Assembly: GCA_030840665.1 (NCBI GenBank)
Contig: JAVEEB010000045.1
Span: 1-16,869, forward strand
Source of the DNA: Frankiaceae bacterium
Lineage (GTDB): Bacteria > Actinomycetota > Actinomycetes > JAVEEB01
Length of the DNA stretch: 16,869 nucleotides
Reading direction: 5' to 3'
Part shown: piece by piece, positions 1 to 5,488 of the stretch
How positions within the stretch are numbered: position 1 is the stretch's first letter
How the letters are laid out: every line of letters starts with the position of its first letter
Position numbers and translations under genes: made by a program
Notes under the pieces: model-generated
The model's database searches: none
What the model saw: only the letters and a program-made list of their open reading frames with translations
What the model was told of the DNA's origin: nothing

Positions 1-386
1 CCGCCGTTGCGCTGCCCTGGTACGCGGTGCTGGTGCTGCCGATCCTGTTCGCGGCCGGCATGAGTCTGCTGGACAGCATCGACGGGGTTTTCATGAACTT
101 CGCGTACGGCTGGGCGATGTCCCGGCCGGTCCGCAAGGTCTACTACAACATCACCATCACGGCGCTGTCCGTCGCGGTGGCCCTCGTCATCGGCGTGATG
201 GAGATTGCCGGCCTGCTTGCCGCCAAGCTGCACATGACACGCGGGCCGCTCGCCGCGATCGGCAATGTCGACCTGGAGTACGTCGGGTATGGGATCGTGG
301 GCCTGTTCGCGGTGACGTGGGCGATCGCGTTCGGCGTCTGGAAGTTTGGGCGTATCGAGGAGAAGTGGTCGGCGCAGCTGCGCTGA
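1..386 (+). CDS. NiCoT-family nickel/cobalt permease, C-terminal part (5' end outside window)
   Basis: This is the C-terminal part of a HoxN/NixA/HupN-type secondary transporter that imports Ni2+ and/or Co2+ across the cytoplasmic membrane. The reading frame is already open at base 3, so the gene starts upstream of the window. The visible part contains the family signature around bases 60-150: GMSLLDSIDG, then FMNFAYGWA, then a PVRKVYYNITIT stretch. After it come a hydrophobic helix (SVAVALVIGVMEIAGLL), a short polar segment and a final helix (GIVGLFAVTWAIAFGVW), ending in a charged tail and TGA at 384-386. A Fur-type regulator begins 28 bases later on the same strand, and cobalamin genes lie about 2 kb away. 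The metal may therefore be cobalt for B12 or nickel; the fragment cannot distinguish them. Family assignment is firm, substrate is inferred. Confidence 0.88.
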   Translation, partial: AVALPWYAVLVLPILFAAGMSLLDSIDGVFMNFAYGWAMSRPVRKVYYNITITALSVAVALVIGVMEIAGLLAAKLHMTRGPLAAIGNVDLEYVGYGIVGLFAVTWAIAFGVWKFGRIEEKWSAQLR

Positions 387-413
387 GCATCTGTCGGCGG
401 ACCGAGGGCAGCA

Positions 414-881
414 GTGACGACGGACGGGCAGTCGACGAATGAGTCGGCCGTGCAGGGAGCCCTCAGCAAGCTCAAGGCGGTCGGGGGGCGGGTGACGTCC
501 GCGCGGATCGCGGTGCTGAGCGTCCTCGAGGCCTCGTCGGGCCACCTGTCCGCGGACGCCATCGCCACCGCGGTGCAGGTCTTGCAGCCGGCTGTCCACC
601 GGGCCACGGTCTACCGGACGCTCGAGTCCCTCGTCGAGGTCGGCGTCGTCAGTCACACGCACCTCGGGCACGGCGCCGCCGTCTACCACCTCATCGCTGA
701 GGAGCACATCCACAGCCAGTGCCAACGGTGCGGCCGGATCGTCGACCTCGACGCCGGGCTGCTCGCCGCAGCTGGTCGGGTTCTCCTGTCAGAGCACGGT
801 TTTGTGCTCGACCCGAGCCACAGCGCGCTTCTCGGCACGTGCGCGGCCTGCGCCGCCACAGCGACCGTCACCGCGACCTGA
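414..881 (+). CDS. Fur-family metal-responsive transcriptional regulator
   Basis: A 155-residue cytoplasmic repressor of the Fur/Zur/Nur family. The N-terminal winged helix spans about residues 15-90, with the recognition-helix motif RATVYRTLESLVEVGVV at 63-79. The C-terminal dimerisation and metal domain spans about 91-150. Two CxxC pairs, C103/C106 (CQRC) and C143/C146 (CAAC), form the structural zinc site. Candidate regulatory-metal ligands are H44, H81, H83, H86, H92, H98 and H100. The start is GTG 414, preceded by a weak GAGGG-like ribosome site at about 404-408. The gene begins 27 bases after the NiCoT stop, so the two are probably co-transcribed and this protein likely senses Ni, Co or Zn and controls the permease. 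I see no clear palindromic operator in the short flanking gaps. The family is secure; the metal specificity is inference. Confidence 0.9.
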   Translation: MTTDGQSTNESAVQGALSKLKAVGGRVTSARIAVLSVLEASSGHLSADAIATAVQVLQPAVHRATVYRTLESLVEVGVVSHTHLGHGAAVYHLIAEEHIHSQCQRCGRIVDLDAGLLAAAGRVLLSEHGFVLDPSHSALLGTCAACAATATVTAT

Positions 882-953
882 CGCACACCTGACCGTCGAG
901 GAATGAGCGCATGACCGTTGGGGTAAGACCGCGCTGACCTTGGAGGCAAACAC

Positions 954-1244
954 ATGGTGCAGCTCGGCAGTGGCGGGCTTTTCGGTAGGCCCGCGTTCCT
1001 CCGCGGGTTCCATGGCTGGATGACGTTGGGATGGGGCCTTCTGGTGCCCATCACGGTGCTCACTAACCTCAAGACATCCATCACCTGGATCGCCTTGATG
1101 AGCGTGTGGGCAAACTTCGTCGGTCATTTCAGCAGTTGGCAGGCCGCACGGGTCGAGGTCAAGCAGGACGAACAGATCGACGACACCACCGAGCAGGTCG
1201 ACAAGACCGAAGACAAGCTAAACGCGATCAACACCGCGCGCTAG
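954..1244 (+). CDS. Small two-helix membrane protein with charged C-terminal tail (unknown function)
   Basis: A 96-residue protein that I do not recognise as a named family. ATG 954 is preceded by a good GGAGG at 942-946 with a 7-base spacer, which supports it as a real gene. Two hydrophobic stretches (about residues 21-37 and 41-58) are joined by a short LKTS turn. The segment MSVWANFVGHFSSWQAARVE leads into a charged, possibly coiled-coil tail rich in Asp, Glu, Lys and Gln (residues 69-96). The pattern S-W-A-N, then H, then W-Q-A-A-R-V-E reminds me of short membrane proteins in actinobacteriophages. That is a recollection, not a search result. The stop at 1242-1244 lies inside the 3' end of the convergent cobB gene, a 27-base tail-to-tail overlap. 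It could be a holin-like relic or a small envelope protein. Confidence 0.72.
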   Translation: MVQLGSGGLFGRPAFLRGFHGWMTLGWGLLVPITVLTNLKTSITWIALMSVWANFVGHFSSWQAARVEVKQDEQIDDTTEQVDKTEDKLNAINTAR

Positions 1245-2540
1245 AAGCCAGTGGGGAACCGCGGGCGCTCCGGCGAAGTGCAGATGCAGATACGACGCCA
1301 GCACGTTGTCGGTCGCGAAGCCCGCTGGCTCGCCGTCGAGTCGCCACAGCGGCACCTTCCCGACAGCCGGAGTCGACGCCGTGCGGTGATGCACGTGGCC
1401 GGTCACGCGCAGGCCCGCCACCGCATCCGAGACGCCGACGGCGTCGCGATAACCCAGCGAGAGCCGCTTTGTCATGGCGACGTCAGTGGGCACGACGCCG
1501 CACATCTCGTGTGCCTCAAGGGTTTTCGCGAGGTAGAGCAGCCCCGCACACTCCGCATAGACTCGAGCACCCTCGGCCACGACAGCCCGCACAGACCGCA
1601 GCATCGGCAGGTTCGCGGCCAGTCGATCGGCATACAACTCGGGAAAGCCGCCCCCGATCACGACGGCATCCGTCCCGGCCGGCAGCGCGTCGTCCACCAG
1701 CGGGTCGAACTCGACGACGTCCGCACCACCGGCGCGCAGCATCTCGACGTTGGCCGCGTAGCGGAACGTGAACGCCGGCCCGGCCGCCAGCGCAACCATG
1801 CGCCGAGCCCCGACGATCGGCTCCGGACGCCACGGCTCGGCGGACATCGACGGTGCCGACCGCGCAACAGCCAACAGGGCCTCGAGATCCACGCACGATG
1901 ACACCATCGATGACAGAGCATCGACCGTCGCGCGGGCGGCCGCGATCCGCTCGTCGGCCGGCACCAGACCCAGGTGCCGCGACGGCGTCGAGAGCGAATC
2001 GTCGCGCGGAAGGACGCCCAGCACCGGCACGCCGGTCTCCTCCAACGAGGAGCGCACCAGCGCCTCGTGACGCGGCGAGGCAACGCGGTTCACGATGACG
2101 CCCGCGAGCCGCACCCCGGGCTCGAACGTGGCGAAGCCGTGCACCAGCGCGGCCACCGATCGCGACATGGACGACGCGTCGACCACGAGCACCACCGGCG
2201 CGGCCAGCAACCGCGACACATGCGCCGTCGAGCCGAACGGGGTCGCCGCGCGCCCGTCGTACAAGCCCATGACGCCTTCGATGACCGCGACGGACGCGCC
2301 ACTGACCGCGGACCCGAACAGCGGCGGCACGAGGTCCTCACCACAGAGCACCGGGTCCAGGTTGTGCGACGGCCGTCCGCAGGCGACGGCGTGATAGCTC
2401 GGGTCGATGTAGTCGGGACCCACCTTGTACGGCGCGACGCGTTCCCCGGCGCGCTGCAACGCGGCCATCAGACCGACGGCGATGGTGGTCTTGCCGACAC
2501 CGGACGCCGTCCCCGCGATGACGACCCGCGGCGGGAACAT
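1218..2540 (-). CDS. cobB: Cobyrinate (hydrogenobyrinate) a,c-diamide synthase CobB
   Basis: A 440-residue ATP- and glutamine-dependent amidotransferase that converts the a and c carboxylates of (hydrogeno)byrinic acid to amides in cobalamin synthesis. The N-terminal dethiobiotin-synthetase-like domain carries the P-loop GTASGVGKTT (10-19) and GPDYIDPSYH (41-50). The C-terminal class I glutamine amidotransferase domain has nucleophile C331 in YAECAGLLYL and the C-terminal SYLHLHF (416-422). The length is normal for the family. ATG 2540 is preferred because it overlaps the cobO stop (TGATG), indicating translational coupling. GTG 2546, six bases upstream, is an alternative that adds two residues. 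The 3' end overlaps the convergent 96-residue gene by 27 bases. Whether the in vivo substrate is cobyrinate or hydrogenobyrinate depends on the anaerobic or aerobic route, which this window does not settle. Confidence 0.95.
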   Translation of the reverse strand: MFPPRVVIAGTASGVGKTTIAVGLMAALQRAGERVAPYKVGPDYIDPSYHAVACGRPSHNLDPVLCGEDLVPPLFGSAVSGASVAVIEGVMGLYDGRAATPFGSTAHVSRLLAAPVVLVVDASSMSRSVAALVHGFATFEPGVRLAGVIVNRVASPRHEALVRSSLEETGVPVLGVLPRDDSLSTPSRHLGLVPADERIAAARATVDALSSMVSSCVDLEALLAVARSAPSMSAEPWRPEPIVGARRMVALAAGPAFTFRYAANVEMLRAGGADVVEFDPLVDDALPAGTDAVVIGGGFPELYADRLAANLPMLRSVRAVVAEGARVYAECAGLLYLAKTLEAHEMCGVVPTDVAMTKRLSLGYRDAVGVSDAVAGLRVTGHVHHRTASTPAVGKVPLWRLDGEPAGFATDNVLASYLHLHFAGAPAVPHWLLARGVDRV

Positions 2541-3115
2541 CACCACTCGATGCCCTTCTGGCCCTTCTCACCGTTGTCGAACGGGTGCTTGACCTTCGTC
2601 ATCTCGGTGACGATGTCGGCGACCTCGATCAACTCCGCCGGCGCCCCGCGACCCGTGATCACCACGTGCTGCGTGCCGGGACGCGCCGCCAGCACCGACA
2701 ACACCTCGGCCACGGGCACCCAGCCGCGCGACATGACGTACGTGAACTCGTCGAGGATCAGCAGCCGGTAGCGCTCGTCCGCGATGGCCGCCTTCACGTC
2801 CTCCCAGCCGGCGACCGCGAGCTGCTCGCTCGTCGCCTCCTCGCGCTGGATCCAGGACCACGACGAGCCCATCTTGTGCCAGTCGATGCCGAGCGCCTCG
2901 GCGGCCTTCTCCTCGCCGACTTTCCACTTGCTGGACTTCACGAACTGATAGACGCCGACGGGCCAGTCCTGTGCCCAGCCGCGCAGCATCAGCCCGAAGG
3001 CGGCCGTCGACTTCCCCTTGCCGGTCCCCGTGTGCACGATCAACCGTGGCTTGGCCCGGCGGGCGCGCGTCGTAAGGCCGTCATCCGGTACATGTTCGGG
3101 CTGTCCCTGTGGCAT
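2540..3115 (-). CDS. cobO: Cob(I)yrinic acid a,c-diamide adenosyltransferase CobO
   Basis: A 191-residue cytoplasmic enzyme (CobO/CobA/BtuR type) that transfers the adenosyl group of ATP to cob(I)alamin precursors. The P-loop HTGTGKGKST is at residues 28-37. It is followed by family segments FGLMLRGWAQ, VGVYQFVKSSKW, a Walker-B-like LLILDEFTYV and HVVITGRGAP, and a C-terminal KHPFDNGEKGQKGIEW. The frame stays open further upstream to 3499, but those residues do not resemble CobO. ATG 3115 gives the standard N-terminus (MPQGQPE, then DDGLTTR) and length. A GGGG stretch lies just before it (minus strand, 3122-3119). The TGA stop shares one base with the cobB ATG. In many actinobacteria a ChlI/ChlD-type chelatase gene lies directly upstream; here that position is taken by a plus-strand block. 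Confidence 0.95.
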   Translation of the reverse strand: MPQGQPEHVPDDGLTTRARRAKPRLIVHTGTGKGKSTAAFGLMLRGWAQDWPVGVYQFVKSSKWKVGEEKAAEALGIDWHKMGSSWSWIQREEATSEQLAVAGWEDVKAAIADERYRLLILDEFTYVMSRGWVPVAEVLSVLAARPGTQHVVITGRGAPAELIEVADIVTEMTKVKHPFDNGEKGQKGIEW

Positions 3116-3370
3116 GGGCCCCAGCCTAAACAGAGGCACAACCTTCAATCCGCGCGGTGACACCACCCTTACTTCCGCCAATCCCGCCCCGAGTGGCGAG
3201 CAAGATGAATGACACCGGGGGAAAGACGGATGTGACGGTTGATCGGTATGCCGTCCATGGACAGCGGCCGGGTTCCCCCGGCCAGATGAGCCGTTCCAAC
3301 GAGGCAACGGCGACGGCGCAGTCTTTGCGCGACAGCAGCTCGGGCGCACGAGGCAGAGGATGGGCAACTC
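3116..3370. other. Divergent intergenic region between cobO and the 68-residue gene
   Basis: These 255 bases separate cobO (minus) from a small plus-strand gene and must hold promoters for both directions. The visible structure is a perfect GC-rich inverted repeat at 3266-3283. I compared both strands with the cobalamin riboswitch core (the B12-box region with its GGTGNGAA-type segment) and did not find it. No convincing -35/-10 pair stands out. Confidence 0.6.
3266..3283. repeat. GC-rich inverted repeat (7-bp stem, 4-base loop)
   Basis: GGCCGGG at 3266-3272 is complementary to CCCGGCC at 3277-3283, with loop TTCC. There is no T-run on either strand, so it is a poor intrinsic terminator. It lies about 150 bases upstream of cobO and about 90 upstream of the small gene. 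It could be an operator, part of a structured leader, or chance in GC-rich DNA. Confidence 0.5.
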
Positions 3371-3577
3371 ATGATCGCCAGCGAAACCAAGCGGCTCGAG
3401 CGTCACAACGCCTCGGCGGACGAGCGGGCCATCGCACACGGCGCCTGCGGCCAGAAACACCTGCCGACGGGGCGCGGCTGCATCCGGGTTGTCAATCACA
3501 GCGGGTCATGCGATTTCCGCTCCGCCGATGAGATGAAGGCTGTTGCCGACGGCCATGCCCAGCCGCTGCCGGGCTGA
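3371..3577 (+). CDS. Small Cys/His-rich protein, putative metal-binding (unknown function)
   Basis: A 68-residue protein from ATG 3371, with an AGAGGA ribosome site at about 3354-3359. I cannot name it. The central part has conserved-looking C26-x3-H30, C37, H43 and C47, within CGQKHLPTGRGC followed by VVNHSGSCDF. This spacing suggests a small zinc-binding or disulfide-stabilised fold. There is no signal peptide or membrane segment, so it is probably cytoplasmic. The flanks are polar: the N-terminus is rich in Arg, Lys and Glu, and the C-terminus contains DEMKAVADGH. It lies 280 bases upstream of the protease, so it may or may not be co-transcribed. Reality is supported by the ribosome site and the non-random Cys/His pattern; function is unknown. 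Confidence 0.6.
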   Translation: MIASETKRLERHNASADERAIAHGACGQKHLPTGRGCIRVVNHSGSCDFRSADEMKAVADGHAQPLPG

Positions 3578-3857
3578 CGTCGCCTGAAAGGCCTGGCTTC
3601 CAGAAATTGGTTCAGACAACCTGACGGGGTGTCCGCCGCTTTTCGGGCGATGCGTCGACCCCTCCGCTCGGCAGAATCTGGTTGCTCCGTTCGGCGTACC
3701 AAGACTGCTCGTCACGTCTGGCCAACCTCGACGCCACCCGGCGCCCCAGCTCCCGACCCGCGGGCGAACGGGTGATTGCACTGGGTAGAACCCTCGTCAC
3801 AGACTGCGACCCGTAGAGCACGTCGAGGGGCCGGCTAGTCGCAGGGGGCACGTTTAC
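3578..3857. other. Intergenic region upstream of the S8 protease
   Basis: These 280 bases have no supported gene. Their composition looks less GC-biased than the neighbouring coding DNA. A minus-strand frame is open from beyond 3857 down to 3612, but it has no ribosome site and its third-position bias is weak by eye. The region presumably contains the protease promoter. The ribosome site AGGGGG at 3843-3848 is the only clear signal. Confidence 0.5.
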
Positions 3858-5291
3858 ATGCAGGCGCCAGGAGTCACGTGGGGCGACACGAAACGCCGCC
3901 GAGTCAGCGCGGCGATCGTGGCGGCAACTGTCGTCGGCCTCGCCGGCCAAGTCGGTCTCAGCGCGACGGGCGCGAGCGCGACCGGCGTGAGAGCGACCGG
4001 CGTGAGCACCACCGCCGGGTCAACCGAGCCGACGATCTCGCTGCTGGGCGATGCGTACTCCCCCGTCTACGACGCGGCGTCGCCCCAGATGCTCGCCAGC
4101 GCCACGGGCGCGAACAAGTACTGGAGCAGCGGTTTCTTCGGCCAGGGAATCGGCGTGGCGGTGCTCGACTCCGGGGTGTCCAAGGTCGACGGGCTGCGCC
4201 GCAACGTCTTCTACGGGCCGGACCTGTCGCCGGAAGGCCGCGACGTCAACCTCGCCAACCTCGACACCTTCGGCCACGGCACGTTCATGTCGGGTCTGAT
4301 CGCCGGGCGGACGGACGCCGCGACGCGCCCGTACCTGGCTGACTATTCCGCCACGTCCTACGTCGGCACCGCCCCCGAGGCGAAGATCATCAGCGTCAAG
4401 GTCGCGGACTCCCTCGGCAACACGCAGCAGTCGACGATCATCCGCGGCATCGACTGGGTGATCCAGCACCGCAACGACCCCGGCCTCAACATCCGCGTGC
4501 TCAACCTGTCCCTCGGCGCCGTGAACTCGACCGGCTACCTCAACGACGCCCTGTCAGCCGCGACCGAACGCGCGTGGGCGGCCGGGATCGTCGTCGTCGC
4601 CGCCGCGGGCAACGACGGCTCGGCCGGCCTGTTGCTCCCGGCCGCCGACCCCTACGTGATCGCTGTCGGCGCCATCGACAACATCAACACCGTGTCGGTG
4701 GCCGACGACAAGCTCGCCGACTTCTCCAACCGCGGCAGCGTCGGCATCCGTACGCCGGAATTCTCCGCGCCCGGGACGCACGTCATCGGCTTGCGCGTTC
4801 CCGGCTCGTACATCGACACGACCTTCAGCGGGACCGGCGCCGCAAGCCCCTCTTTCTTCCGCGGCAGCGGAACGTCGGAGGCGGCCGCGATCACCTCGGG
4901 GGCCGCGGCCCTGGTGCTCTCGCAGTACCCGTCGGCGACCCCCGACCAGGTCAAGGCCCTGCTCACCGGGCACGCGATGCTGCTGCCCGGCCTGAACTCC
5001 ATCGAGGCCGGCCGCGGCGGGCTGTACGTCGCCGGCGCCTTCGGCGAGGCACTCACGTCCGTCCGCCAGGCCTTCACGCACTCGGCGAACTGGCAGACGG
5101 TCTCGGCCAACTGGGCGGGCGGCAGCTGGTCGAACAACGTGTGGACCGGCCCGGGGGCACCCGCTCCCACCGTTAGCGAGTCCGGCTCCCGCTGGACAGG
5201 CTCCCGCTGGACGGGCGCCGCCTGGACCGGCTCGCGCTGGACGGGCTCGACGTGGAGCGGCTCGCGCTGGACCGAGTACAGCTGGCGCTGA
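3858..5291 (+). CDS. Secreted subtilisin-like (S8) serine protease with Trp-rich repeat tail
   Basis: A 477-residue exported endopeptidase of family S8. ATG 3858 follows AGGGGG (3843-3848) with a 9-base spacer. The N-terminus has basic residues KRRR (12-15) and a hydrophobic/Ala-Gly segment with a plausible signal-peptidase site near ASA (39-41). The catalytic triad is visible: D104 in AVLDSGV, H140 in FGHGTFMSG and S340 in GSGTSEAAA, with oxyanion N252 in AAAGNDG. The usual GTSMAxP box reads GTSEAAA, so the Met and Pro are replaced. No clear I9 propeptide is seen. After the domain come HSANWQTVSANWAGGSWSNN (about 411-430) and then six GSRWT-type five-residue units, ending EYSWR. The tail may bind cell wall or surface polymer. 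The frame continues open after the stop (see 5292-5480). Confidence 0.93.
   Translation: MQAPGVTWGDTKRRRVSAAIVAATVVGLAGQVGLSATGASATGVRATGVSTTAGSTEPTISLLGDAYSPVYDAASPQMLASATGANKYWSSGFFGQGIGVAVLDSGVSKVDGLRRNVFYGPDLSPEGRDVNLANLDTFGHGTFMSGLIAGRTDAATRPYLADYSATSYVGTAPEAKIISVKVADSLGNTQQSTIIRGIDWVIQHRNDPGLNIRVLNLSLGAVNSTGYLNDALSAATERAWAAGIVVVAAAGNDGSAGLLLPAADPYVIAVGAIDNINTVSVADDKLADFSNRGSVGIRTPEFSAPGTHVIGLRVPGSYIDTTFSGTGAASPSFFRGSGTSEAAAITSGAAALVLSQYPSATPDQVKALLTGHAMLLPGLNSIEAGRGGLYVAGAFGEALTSVRQAFTHSANWQTVSANWAGGSWSNNVWTGPGAPAPTVSESGSRWTGSRWTGAAWTGSRWTGSTWSGSRWTEYSWR
5184..5273 (+). repeat. Six tandem 15-bp units encoding GSRWT-type pentapeptides
   Basis: Six consecutive in-frame units encode GSRWT, GSRWT, GAAWT, GSRWT, GSTWS and GSRWT at the protease C-terminus, each with Trp at position four. 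Synonymous differences between units (for example aca, acg and acc for Thr) suggest selection on the peptide rather than a recent expansion. Periodic Trp in a Gly/Ser/Thr context suggests a surface-binding or stacking role. Confidence 0.9.
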
Positions 5292-5480
5292 CGGCCGGCT
5301 GAGGGCGCCCCGCGCCTCGGGACTGCGCTGAATGGCCGCGTCCCTGCAGCCGTCCAGTCCTTCAGCCACACGGCGAACCGGTCGACATCCTCCGCGAACT
5401 GGCCTCGAGAGATCTTGTCGAACATGTCGACCGGGTCGACCGAGGCCAGGCCCCACTGGACTGAGGACAACTGGAGCTAA
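5292..5480 (+). pseudogene. In-frame post-stop extension resembling the protease C-terminal tail
   Basis: After the protease TGA (5289-5291) the same frame stays open for 62 codons to TAA 5478-5480. By hand count 53 of 62 third positions are G or C, more than the first or second positions. Its residues starting VQSFSHTANRST followed by SSANW (from 5352) align with VRQAFTHSANWQTVSANW inside the protease (from 5059), and it ends HWTEDNWS. There is no ATG, GTG or TTG start in this frame before codon 5415, so it is not an independent gene. Its TAA sits 8 bases before the next ATG and its GGAG (5473-5476) could serve as that gene's ribosome site. It is either a tail lost to a nonsense change, a readthrough extension, or a remnant of a duplicated tail. 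Confidence 0.6.
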
Positions 5481-5488
5481 GGCAGCAG

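Noticed and set aside
882..953. Alternative sigma-factor promoter (GGGTAA at about 921)
   Set aside because: No matching upstream -35 element at suitable spacing, so it is not distinguishable from chance.
3181..3300. Cobalamin riboswitch upstream of cobO
   Set aside because: On the minus strand GGGGGAACCCGGCCGCTGTCC superficially resembles parts of the core, but the GGTGNGAA segment and the spacing are missing.
3116..3499. N-terminal extension of cobO
   Set aside because: The frame is open, but the extra 128 residues do not resemble CobO, and ATG 3115 gives the family-standard N-terminus and length.
3240..3860. c-di-GMP or c-di-AMP riboswitch before the protease
   Set aside because: I looked for the conserved core elements of both classes on the plus strand and did not find them in order.
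3612..3950. 112-codon minus-strand frame upstream of the protease
   Set aside because: It has no ribosome site, its third-position bias is weak, and it overlaps the protease start. A decayed gene cannot be excluded, but nothing supports it.
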